NCBI GenBank assembly: GCA_015065545.1
Contig: SVQA01000004.1
Location: 1-64,000, forward strand
Direction of reading: 5' to 3'
DNA from: Oscillospiraceae bacterium
Lineage (GTDB): Bacteria > Bacillota > Clostridia > Oscillospirales > Acutalibacteraceae
DNA: 64,000 nt
The translations under genes were made by a program, and so were the position numbers. Under the pieces are notes generated by a model. It had not been told where the DNA came from. It did not search any database and saw only the letters and a list, made by a program, of their open reading frames with translations. Below, piece after piece: positions 26,221 through 34,086 of the stretch. The stretch's first letter is position 1, and the number at the start of each line of letters is the position of its first letter.

Positions 26221-26757
26221 TTACTGCTTACAGATTGACCAGAGTGATATGCTTTCGTCGTAAGAAAGGGTGTAGACGATGCTGTCACCGAGAGTCAGCT
26301 TATAAACAGAATTTATATCCGTGCCGTCTAAGTACCAATTGATATTTACAGGCTTGTCTGTGGTGTATTCGGTGCCTGAAAAATATAGTGTATCGGTATT
26401 GTCCGACGAGCAGATATCCATTTTTCCGTGAGATACTTTTATGTTTGTATCATCACTGATTTGAAGGGTAAGTGAAAGAGAGAGCTTATTATTTATTTCT
26501 CTTGCCGAAGCTGTAGCAGGTAAGTGAACTTCCAAAGGAGAGTCGGAAATAACCTCACCGCCTAAAAGCAGCTTTGCAGTTGTATTGTTTTTAGGTAAGG
26601 AGAAAATAAAGGAGAATACCAGTACAAGACAGGCGGCAATAGCACATAAAGCATAGATAGGACGAAAATTCTTTTTAGAAGCTTTGTATGTTTCTGCCTC
26701 TGTGATGAGCTTGTCGTCAATGTCTGTTAAAGCCTTAATAATAACTTCGCTTTTCAT
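26221..26757 (-). CDS. Single-pass membrane protein, probable anti-sigma factor
   Basis: The 178-residue protein has a cytoplasmic helical N-terminus (about 1-34), one membrane segment (about 35-54) and an extracellular domain of about 120 residues. It overlaps the ECF sigma gene by ATGA, the usual arrangement for a cognate anti-sigma factor. No zinc-binding HxxxCxxC motif is present, so the assignment is by topology and context only. Confidence 0.6.
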   Translation of the reverse strand: MKSEVIIKALTDIDDKLITEAETYKASKKNFRPIYALCAIAACLVLVFSFIFSLPKNNTTAKLLLGGEVISDSPLEVHLPATASAREINNKLSLSLTLQISDDTNIKVSHGKMDICSSDNTDTLYFSGTEYTTDKPVNINWYLDGTDINSVYKLTLGDSIVYTLSYDESISLWSICKQ

Positions 26758-27314
26758 ATATGGTATCCCTCCTTCTCAAGATATATTCGCAGTTTTTCTC
26801 TTGTTCGCATAAGAGTGGATTTTACCTTGCTTATGCTGAAAGAAAATCGTTCAGCAATGTCCTCTAAGCTGTCGCAGTAAAAATACTTTCTTATAAAAAT
26901 ATTTCTTGCATCTTCCTTTTGTGTGTAAAGAAAATCGGAAATATGTTTGCTAAGAAGCTTTACTTCTGCTTCGTTTTCAACTCTTACATCCGATGGAGTG
27001 CATACATCCAGCTCGTCGTAAGAGAGAGGGTATTCGCCGCTGTTGCGTTTTTGTGCGTTTTGGGCTTTTAGCTTATTTATAGAAAGGTTCCTTGCTATTT
27101 TTGCGATAAAAGCCATAAGCGACTGAGGTCTTTGGGGAGGAATTGTATTCCAGAGCTGCATATAGGTGTCGTTGAGTACTTCTTCGCTGTCCTGCTCATC
27201 GTGCAAGATGTTCATGGAAATTTGTTTGCAGTAGCTTCTGTACTTGTTTTCTGTAGCACCTATAGCAAGCTGGTTTCGTTCAAAATACAAATCTATTATT
27301 TTGTTGTCGTCCAA
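26754..27314 (-). CDS. ECF-type sigma-70 factor
   Basis: The 186-residue protein has sigma region 2 (YCKQISMNILHDEQDSEEV, NDTYMQLWNTIP) and region 4 (IFIRKYFYCDSLEDIAERF, SISKVKSTLMRTREKL). TTG 27314 is taken as start because AAAGGAG lies 5 bases upstream. A longer frame from 27377 would run through the promoter. It heads an operon with its probable anti-sigma gene. The stimulus is not evident. Confidence 0.88.
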   Translation of the reverse strand: MDDNKIIDLYFERNQLAIGATENKYRSYCKQISMNILHDEQDSEEVLNDTYMQLWNTIPPQRPQSLMAFIAKIARNLSINKLKAQNAQKRNSGEYPLSYDELDVCTPSDVRVENEAEVKLLSKHISDFLYTQKEDARNIFIRKYFYCDSLEDIAERFSFSISKVKSTLMRTREKLRIYLEKEGYHI

Positions 27315-27350
27315 GGAAACTCCTTTCCCAAAAGTGCCTACACTATAAAA

Positions 27351-27376
27351 GACAACTTTTGTTTTAAAAGGTTGCA
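27351..27376 (-). promoter_or_regulatory. Candidate ECF-type (autoregulatory) promoter
   Basis: On the minus strand, TGCAACC (27370-27376) is followed 16 bases later by GTCTTT (ending at 27348). The AAC in the -35 and GTC in the -10 are typical of ECF-sigma promoters. The spacing to the proposed TTG start gives a 5' leader of about 30 bases. Confidence 0.5.
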
Positions 27377-27444
27377 AAATTTTCGAAAAAATTTATATTA
27401 TTTTTATTATACCATATTTTTACAACTTTAACAGATATATTTTG

Positions 27445-27473
27445 TTGTTTTAGAAAGAATTTTATGATAGAAT
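27445..27473 (+). promoter_or_regulatory. Promoter of the AEC transporter gene, very close to the start codon
   Basis: TTGTTT (27445-27450), a 17-base spacer and TAGAAT (27468-27473) with TG-extended -10. Initiation is expected near 27480, only a few bases before the possible starts at 27482, 27485 and 27491. Confidence 0.6.
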
Positions 27474-27484
27474 AACCCACGGTG

Positions 27485-28414
27485 ATGAAAATGGTTTTTA
27501 CAACTACACTTTCTTCGGTGGCACTTTTGCTTTTGTATGCGGTGCCCGGATTCCTTCTGGTTAAGTCAAAGCTTGTAGATAAAGGAGCAATTCCTGCTTT
27601 TGCAAAGGTGCTTTTGTATGTGTGTCAGCCTTGTCTTACTTTCTATTCCTTTGATAAAGCGGATTTTTCCCTGAATCTTCTTGCGGGTCTTGGAGTATTT
27701 TTTCTTATATCCTTTGTATCTCAGTTCGGACTTCTGATGCTTTTCTATTTTATTTTTCGTAAAAAGAGCAAAGAAATTGTAAAGTACAGAATTATGAATA
27801 TGGCACTGGTTTTAGGTAATTGCGGATTCTTCGGAATTCCCGTGGTAGAGAGATTATTCCCCGAAAGAGCAGATGCGGCGGTATATTGTCTTGTGTTTAC
27901 TCTTGCGATGAATCTTCTTTGCTGGACTATGGTGCTTTATATTGTAACTCGGGACAAAAAGTATATAAAGGCAAAACAGCTTTTACTTAATCCTGCAACA
28001 ATTGCTTTTTTGGCAGGACTTGTACTCTTTGTGTTTTCTTTCAAACTCCCAGGAATAATCTCCGAAGCGGTGTCCTTGGGTTCTAAAATTTCAACACCTC
28101 TTTGTATGACAATACTCGGCATGCGACTTGCCACAGCGAAGTTCAGGACAGTATTCCTCAGTCCCTTGCAGTATCTTGTGGTAATAGCAAAGCAGACAGT
28201 AATACCCCTCGCTATATTTGGTTTGGTAAGCCTTTTGCCTGTGGATATATTTATTAAACAGCTTTCCTTCATACTTTTTTGTTGTCCTGTTGCAAGCAAT
28301 GTGCTGAACTTTGCAGAAATCGCAGGCAAAGGACAGGAAGAGGCTTCGGGCTGTGTGCTCTTGGGTACAACCCTGAGCATAGCCACAATGCCCCTTATGA
28401 TGCTTTTACTGTAA
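27485..28414 (+). CDS. AEC (auxin efflux carrier) family transporter
   Basis: The product of about 309 residues is a polytopic membrane protein with about ten helices. It has the family features near the fourth helix (NMALVLGNCGFFGIPVV) and a C-terminal SNVLNFAEIAGKG. AEC proteins export or import organic acids and related solutes; the substrate cannot be told. The exact start is uncertain: GTG 27482, ATG 27485 and ATG 27491 are all in frame and all lie right at the predicted transcription start. Confidence 0.83.
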   Translation: MKMVFTTTLSSVALLLLYAVPGFLLVKSKLVDKGAIPAFAKVLLYVCQPCLTFYSFDKADFSLNLLAGLGVFFLISFVSQFGLLMLFYFIFRKKSKEIVKYRIMNMALVLGNCGFFGIPVVERLFPERADAAVYCLVFTLAMNLLCWTMVLYIVTRDKKYIKAKQLLLNPATIAFLAGLVLFVFSFKLPGIISEAVSLGSKISTPLCMTILGMRLATAKFRTVFLSPLQYLVVIAKQTVIPLAIFGLVSLLPVDIFIKQLSFILFCCPVASNVLNFAEIAGKGQEEASGCVLLGTTLSIATMPLMMLLL

Positions 28415-28430
28415 AAACAAATAGTTTGTA

Positions 28431-28465
28431 AAAACACCGTCGTATTTTGATTACGACGGTGTTTT
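28431..28465. terminator. Bidirectional terminator
   Basis: AAAACACCGTCGTA and TACGACGGTGTTTT form a 14-bp stem with a 7-base loop between convergent genes. Confidence 0.9.
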
Positions 28466-28471
28466 GCTTAT

Positions 28472-29494
28472 TTATTCGTAAAAGGGCAGATAGGTGCCGA
28501 TATTGGCATTTGCCTCAAGACCTGCTATATACTTCTGAATCATAGTGGCATCCTTGATGTTCACAGAGCCGTTCTGGTCAGCATCAAGGCAAAGCTTGGC
28601 GATGTCACCATTCAAGGCAAGAAGTCCGGCTACGGTTTTCTGAATTGTTGTGGCATCGGAAACAGTAATTTTTTGATTGCTGTCTGCATCACCCAGCATA
28701 TAGTAAAACAGAGGAGCAATAGGGACAATGCCGTCTTTTTCCAGTTTTTCGATCACACCAAGAATGGTATCTGCGATAAGTGCGTGGCCCTTATCGGAGG
28801 GATGGATTCCGTCGGACTGGATTACATCGTAGCTGCCTGCTTCTTTGTAGTAATTGGCAAATGCATCGTGTACATCTGCAATGAATATGTTTCGGTAGTC
28901 TTTGCAGATAGAATCAAAGATGTCGTCAAAAACAGGCACAAGCTTTTCTGCCATAGGAGCATAGGTGCTGTACTGGTTATTAGCATAAAGAGGATTGTAT
29001 TGTGTCTGGAAGATAATGGGAGCATCCGGATTTAACCGCCTTATTTCTGTGCAAACACTTTCCAGATTATATTTTATAATCTCTGCTGCCTCTTTGACTG
29101 CTTTTGCATTAACTCCGTTGAGGAGGATGTCCATAAGCACGGAGGTGTCTGCTTTTGATAAAAACTGAATAAGGTCGTTGCCGCAGATTGAAATTGAAAT
29201 AAGATCTGCTTTTTCTATGTCTTTTCTGGCAATTGTGCTGTGACATACTACCCAAAGAAGATTGTCGGTGGTGTGTCCCGGAACGGCATCATTGGAGAGA
29301 TAGTATCCCTTTTCGGCAGAGATGACGGATGCGTAGCAGGTGTGGGTATTTGCAAGACCGTGACCTGATGCAATAGAGTCTCCCAACACAACAAAGTTTA
29401 TGCGAGGAAGCTCTTGTGCAAGGAATGTCACAGAGCTTGCAAAAACAAGAACTAATGCAAGGAGCAAGGATAAAAGACCTTTAAGCTTTTTCAT
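28472..29494 (-). CDS. Secreted GDSL/SGNH hydrolase with C-terminal dockerin
   Basis: The 340-residue protein has a signal peptide (about 1-26). The SGNH domain shows block I VVLGDSIASGHG, block III GND in SISICGNDL and block V DGIHPSDKGH. A dockerin fills about 268-335 (GDADSNQKITVSDATTIQ and DADQNGSVNIKDATMIQ). The enzyme should cleave esters, for instance acetyl groups on plant polysaccharides or surface glycans. The dockerin suggests a cellulosome- or amylosome-like complex. It ends at a bidirectional terminator. Confidence 0.9.
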   Translation of the reverse strand: MKKLKGLLSLLLALVLVFASSVTFLAQELPRINFVVLGDSIASGHGLANTHTCYASVISAEKGYYLSNDAVPGHTTDNLLWVVCHSTIARKDIEKADLISISICGNDLIQFLSKADTSVLMDILLNGVNAKAVKEAAEIIKYNLESVCTEIRRLNPDAPIIFQTQYNPLYANNQYSTYAPMAEKLVPVFDDIFDSICKDYRNIFIADVHDAFANYYKEAGSYDVIQSDGIHPSDKGHALIADTILGVIEKLEKDGIVPIAPLFYYMLGDADSNQKITVSDATTIQKTVAGLLALNGDIAKLCLDADQNGSVNIKDATMIQKYIAGLEANANIGTYLPFYE

Positions 29495-29532
29495 TGGGTT
29501 TCACCTTTCTTTTGTGAGAATCAGAAAACAAC

Positions 29533-30759
29533 TCAGAATGCCCAGTTCCCGTTTTCGAAAATCTGAATCTCCTCGCCCTTTGCGGTTTTAGCTGTAATTG
29601 ATAAGTCTTCTGTACCGATCATAAAGTCAACGTGAACGATGCTGTTGTTTACTCCCATTTCTCTGATTTCGTCAAGAGTATATTTTTCGTAATCCTTTAC
29701 ACAGGAGCTGTAGCCTTCGCCAAAAGCAATATGACAAGCTGCATTCTCGTCAAAGAGAGTATTGTAGAAAAGAATACCGCTGTTGCGGATTGGAGAATCG
29801 TAGGGAACAAGTGCACATTCACCCAGATACCGTGCACCCTCATCTGTGTCAAGAATTGAATTGAGAAGCTCCTCGCCCTTTTTTGCGTGAGCTTCTACAA
29901 TTTTGCCATCCTTAAGAACAAAGTAGAAATCCTCGATAAGTGAACCCTGATAGGAAAGAGGCATAGAGGCATAAACAATACCCTCGGCACGGTTGCGGTC
30001 GGGAGCTGTGAATACCTCTTCTGAGGGGATATTTGCGTTATATTCTATATCGGAATTAAGAAGCAGATCACTGCCGCCCATAAATCTGCTCTGGGGCAGA
30101 AGTCCTACAGTAAGGTCTGTGCCGTTTTTTGAGGTGTAATGAAGCTCGGAAATTTCAAGAGAGTTGAGATATTCGTATCTCTTTTTAAGGTCTGCGTTGT
30201 GCTCTTCCCAATTCTTAATGGGATCTCCCTGTGCTCTTGCGGTAGAAAGGATTGCCTCCCAGAGCTTTTCAACAGCAACAGATGCTCTGTCCTCGGGGAA
30301 TAGCTTTTTAGCCCAGGCTTTGCCGGGGACAGCCGCTATACACCACTGGTACTTGTTGTCCATCTCATCTCTGTAGGGCTTGAATACACCGCGGCGAATA
30401 CCGAGGCATTTTGACATTTTCTTTTGGTTGACACCGCGAAGTCCGTCGGGGTCTTCGCTCTCCAGATAAAGCATTGCAGGCAGAGTTTTTACTCTGTGCT
30501 TAATCTTTTCGATTTCCCAGTCCTCTACCTTTGAGAGTACTTTTTCCTTCTGATACCTTACATCTAATTTACGAAGAGGCTGGTAGGTCCATTCAACAGA
30601 TACCTTGCCGGCACCTGCTTTGTAGCATTCCTCTACAACCATTTTTACAAACTCGGGCTGGTCAAGCTCAGAAGTAACAATTACCTCCTGACCTTTCTGT
30701 ACATTGATGCCTTTTATTGCAAGAAGCTTTGCATATTCACGTAAAACAGTTTTTTTCAT
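29533..30759 (-). CDS. M29-family aminopeptidase
   Basis: The 408-residue enzyme matches the M29 (AmpS/thermophilic aminopeptidase) family. It has EVIVTSELDQPEFVKMVVEEC at the N-terminus, GLLPQSRFMGGSD in the middle, NIPSEEVFTAPDRNRAEG with metal-ligand Glu residues, and the C-terminal HVDFMIGTEDLSI. It is a cytosolic metallopeptidase that removes N-terminal residues in peptide turnover. Start ATG 30759 follows AAAGGAGA. Divergent from the YfhO-type gene. Confidence 0.92.
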   Translation of the reverse strand: MKKTVLREYAKLLAIKGINVQKGQEVIVTSELDQPEFVKMVVEECYKAGAGKVSVEWTYQPLRKLDVRYQKEKVLSKVEDWEIEKIKHRVKTLPAMLYLESEDPDGLRGVNQKKMSKCLGIRRGVFKPYRDEMDNKYQWCIAAVPGKAWAKKLFPEDRASVAVEKLWEAILSTARAQGDPIKNWEEHNADLKKRYEYLNSLEISELHYTSKNGTDLTVGLLPQSRFMGGSDLLLNSDIEYNANIPSEEVFTAPDRNRAEGIVYASMPLSYQGSLIEDFYFVLKDGKIVEAHAKKGEELLNSILDTDEGARYLGECALVPYDSPIRNSGILFYNTLFDENAACHIAFGEGYSSCVKDYEKYTLDEIREMGVNNSIVHVDFMIGTEDLSITAKTAKGEEIQIFENGNWAF

Positions 30760-30872
30760 TGTTTTTCTCCTTTTTTTATGTTGAGAGATTATGGTAATTA
30801 CTTACAGTATTATTATATCATCTGTGTTTTTCAGGTCAATAGAAAAAAGTTAAGCCTTCAGTTTTATATTCT

Positions 30873-30901
30873 TTGACTTTTTAGCTTTGTAAATGTATAA
30901 T
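30873..30901 (+). promoter_or_regulatory. Promoter of the YfhO-type gene
   Basis: TTGACT (30873-30878), a 17-base spacer and a perfect TATAAT (30896-30901). The start near 30908 argues against the ATG at 30907 as the translation start. Confidence 0.8.
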
Positions 30902-30957
30902 ATAAAATGTTAAAATATGCTTTGTGGCAATATGCAGAGCAGCAGGAGGTAAAATTT

Positions 30958-33780
30958 ATGACCTTGTGTGCCAAAAAGAATCTTGCCGATAAAAAATCGG
31001 AAGGCTTCATCCGCAGGAATATGTTTTTGATTCTTGCTTTTTTAGTACCTGCGCTTATAATTGCAGTGGTGTTTGCACTCAGATCCTTTTTCCCTTTCGG
31101 TAACAGAATGGTGATGGTTTCTGACGGATGGCATCAGTATTATCCATTCCTTTCAGAGTATCAGCAGATGCTTAAAGAGGGACGCTCGCTTATGTATTCT
31201 TGGAATGTCGGCGGCGGTGTAAACTTCTCGGGTGTAATGGCTAACTATGTTGGCAGCCCTTGGTATCTTTTGACTGCAATAATTCCGAGCGGTACACCTT
31301 GGCTTCCTTTGTTCTTGGCTGTTACCGTAATTCTCCGAATCGGTTGTGCAGGTTTGTTCTTCGGTGTATTTCTGCACAAGACATTCAGAAGAAAAGATAT
31401 TTCGGTTTCTGCATTCGGTACTATGTATGCCCTGTGTGCTTTTGCTTTGGGTTACTACTGGAATACTATGTGGCTTGATACCTTTGCGCTGATGCCCTTG
31501 GTTATTGCAGGCGTGGTAGGTGTGCTTAGGGACAAAAAGTTTATACTTTACATAATTTCGCTGACCCTTTCTGTTCTTTTCAGCTTCTATATCGGATATA
31601 TGGTTTGCCTTTTTGTTTTGCTTTTCAGCATTTGTTATACCATAGTATCCTTTATAAGTATGAAGGAAAGCCTGAAAAATGCAGGAAAGATGGTGCTTTA
31701 CACAGGTATTGCCTTTATGATGACCGCTGTTGTCACCATACCTGCCTTTATGGCTCTGAACGGTTCGGATTCCGCAGGCTCTGCAGAGGGATTTCCTGCA
31801 CAGTACACAATTAACTATGCTTATAATTTAGATAACAATGATATTATCAGCACCTTGCTTGCCTTTGCAAGAACTGCAACCAATATGATTTCTGCAGACA
31901 ATCCCATTAAGATGGATCAGGGAGATCCTAACATTGCCTGTGGCATGCTCGCTCTTGCACTTGTACCCTTCTATTTCTTTACAAAGAAGATAAAGCTCAA
32001 AGAGAAGCTTGTAAGTATAATTCTTCTTGTATTCCTGCTTGCAGGTTTTGTGGTGAATCAGCTCAATTACATCTGGCACGCATTTGCTACTCCCGCTATG
32101 GTTTATTATCGTTGGAGCTTTATATTCTCTTTTGCCGTGCTGGTGCTTGCATACAGAGCCTTTACACTTCTGGACTCCTTCGGCACAAAGACCATTATCG
32201 CTTCCTCTGCGTTGCTGATTCTGTATTTTGGTGCCGCATTCTTCCTTCAGAGGAAGCTAAGCGTCTTGGCAACAGCAGCCGGTGTTGCTTTAATAATGAT
32301 TCTCATTGTTCTTTATAAGAGAGAAAAGGTAAAGTACAGAACCTTATCACTACTGCTTACTTTGGTTGTGGTCTGTGATATGGCTGTAACCGCTTATGTG
32401 GGGGTTCGTTTTGTAGGCTCAACAAAGATGGAAAACTATCCTATGAATGAGAAGTCTGTTGAAAGCTTGATTGATACTGCATACGAAGAAAGCAAAGGCG
32501 AGATGTTCAGAACAGAATTCCTTGCACCTCAAACCCTCAATGACGGAGCACTGAACTCGGTATGGGGAATTACCACCTTCAACTCAATGGTTGACAGCTC
32601 CTATGCAGATACACTTAAGGAGCTGGGACTTTCCGCATCAATGCCGAATAACCGTTATGCTTATTATGAAACCTCTCCCGTTGCCAACATATTCCTCAAT
32701 ATAAAGTATCTTATCGGCAGAGAGTATCAGACAAAAGACGAAAATGAAAATGATGTAACCAAGGTGCAGAAGGCTTTGGATACCGCTTATTTAAAAGAGG
32801 TCGCAAAAGCTGAGAACTGTACACTTTACGAAAATACCGCTTATGTTCCTATGGGCTTTATGGCACAGAAGGAACTGCTTACATATAAAAAATCAGCGAG
32901 TTGGAGACTTCCTGCAGAAATCCTTAACGAAATGTTCTCAAAAGCAACGGGCATAGCTCCCGATGTATTTATTGAGGTTGAGCCTTTGGAGGAAATCTCT
33001 GTAGAGTATAAGGATAAGCTCTCAAGACGGGGAGTGGATCCCCATTCCTATTCATATCAGCTGACCGACGTAAAGTCTCCGGACGGCGAGGAAACCACTT
33101 TGATGACAGTTGAGTACGAGATTCCCAAGGATGGCAGTTACTATGGAGTTTTCCGTTCTACCACCGATAAGAAGACAAAGATTATCATAAACGGCGACGA
33201 AGAAAATTCCTTTGAAATGGATCAGACCTATACCTGTATGCCCTCTGTCGGTACACTCAAAGCAGGCGATAAGGTCAGAGTAGAGATGGAAGCAGAGTAT
33301 GGCAAGAAAGCGACCATTGCATATCGTATGGTGAGAATTAATGATTATGTACTACAGAAAGGTGCAGAAAAACTCAGACAGTCTACAATGGAGCTTTCTC
33401 AGTGGAACGATACAAGCGTTAAGGGTACAATAAATGTTAAGGAATCAGGTCTTTTCTATACCTCTGTGCTTTACTGCGATGGCTGGAAGGCTTATGTTGA
33501 TGGCAAAGAGGTTGAGATTACTCCTGTGGGCGATACCTTTATTGCCTTTGAGCTTGCAGAGGGTAAGCACGATATTTCTCTTGAATATGAGTCACCCGGT
33601 ATAAAAGCAGGCGTGATAATAAGTATTATGGGAGTTGCAGCCTTTGTGCTGCTTTGTGCAGGCTCTGTTCTTATCGGCAAGAAAAAGAAAAGCACACCCT
33701 GCAGTGCGGAAGCTATTGATACAGAGTCTTTGCAGACTGATGAATCGGTAGAGGATTCTGCTCCTTCTGATGCAGAGTAA
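30958..33780 (+). CDS. YfhO-family large membrane protein (GT-C type)
   Basis: The 940-residue protein has 12-13 transmembrane helices in the first 530 residues, an acidic first outer loop (VSDGWHQYYPFLSEYQ), a large extracellular region and a final helix near 895-917. This is the YfhO layout, related to GT-C glycosyltransferases that use polyprenyl-phosphate sugars. In Bacillus and Listeria, YfhO proteins help glycosylate lipoteichoic acid. The exact reaction here is not visible. AGGAGGT at 30944-30950 fixes ATG 30958. The charged tail after the last helix is cytoplasmic. Confidence 0.85.
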   Translation: MTLCAKKNLADKKSEGFIRRNMFLILAFLVPALIIAVVFALRSFFPFGNRMVMVSDGWHQYYPFLSEYQQMLKEGRSLMYSWNVGGGVNFSGVMANYVGSPWYLLTAIIPSGTPWLPLFLAVTVILRIGCAGLFFGVFLHKTFRRKDISVSAFGTMYALCAFALGYYWNTMWLDTFALMPLVIAGVVGVLRDKKFILYIISLTLSVLFSFYIGYMVCLFVLLFSICYTIVSFISMKESLKNAGKMVLYTGIAFMMTAVVTIPAFMALNGSDSAGSAEGFPAQYTINYAYNLDNNDIISTLLAFARTATNMISADNPIKMDQGDPNIACGMLALALVPFYFFTKKIKLKEKLVSIILLVFLLAGFVVNQLNYIWHAFATPAMVYYRWSFIFSFAVLVLAYRAFTLLDSFGTKTIIASSALLILYFGAAFFLQRKLSVLATAAGVALIMILIVLYKREKVKYRTLSLLLTLVVVCDMAVTAYVGVRFVGSTKMENYPMNEKSVESLIDTAYEESKGEMFRTEFLAPQTLNDGALNSVWGITTFNSMVDSSYADTLKELGLSASMPNNRYAYYETSPVANIFLNIKYLIGREYQTKDENENDVTKVQKALDTAYLKEVAKAENCTLYENTAYVPMGFMAQKELLTYKKSASWRLPAEILNEMFSKATGIAPDVFIEVEPLEEISVEYKDKLSRRGVDPHSYSYQLTDVKSPDGEETTLMTVEYEIPKDGSYYGVFRSTTDKKTKIIINGDEENSFEMDQTYTCMPSVGTLKAGDKVRVEMEAEYGKKATIAYRMVRINDYVLQKGAEKLRQSTMELSQWNDTSVKGTINVKESGLFYTSVLYCDGWKAYVDGKEVEITPVGDTFIAFELAEGKHDISLEYESPGIKAGVIISIMGVAAFVLLCAGSVLIGKKKKSTPCSAEAIDTESLQTDESVEDSAPSDAE

Positions 33781-33802
33781 TCGGATAAAGCATAAATTAA
33801 AC

Positions 33803-33838
33803 AAAAATGCGGACTGCTTTTTGCGGTCCGCATTTTTT
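33803..33838 (+). terminator. Intrinsic terminator
   Basis: AAAAATGCGGAC and GTCCGCATTTTTT form a strong stem with a loop of about 11 bases. Confidence 0.9.
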
Positions 33839-34086
33839 AAAATTGTGTGATAATTTTTATGAGTTAATTGTTTTATATATGGAGGGAAAAATAAAAGGGA
33901 GGAGGGTTAAATGCAAAGCTCATTCTAACACTTAGTCTTCAAAGCAGACGCAAAGTTGCACATATATAGGTACATAATTATGTGTGTTTTGTGAATTGAA
34001 AGTGAAGCTCTAAAGTGTTATCATATACTATGTAAAATTATCCTGTGCCAAGGTTGTGCTTCAGGAAAAATAATAGGAGGAATTTT
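33839..34086 (+). promoter_or_regulatory. Upstream region of the large dockerin protein
   Basis: TTGAAA (33996-34001), a 17-base spacer and TATCAT (34019-34024), with an alternative TATACT at 34024-34029, is a plausible promoter. AGGAGG at 34075-34080 is the ribosome site. TGAAGC (34002-34007) and GCTTCA (34058-34063) could pair. A GACGCAAAG sequence at 33948-33956 recalls a c-di-GMP-I core, but the other helices are missing. No gene was found in this stretch. Confidence 0.45.

Noticed and set aside
33912..33990. Possible class I c-di-GMP riboswitch before the large dockerin protein, based on GCAAAGC and GACGCAAAG.
   Set aside because: The helix between these elements would have only about 3 bp, and the third helix with its docking parts is absent. 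The match is probably chance; a covariance search would settle it.
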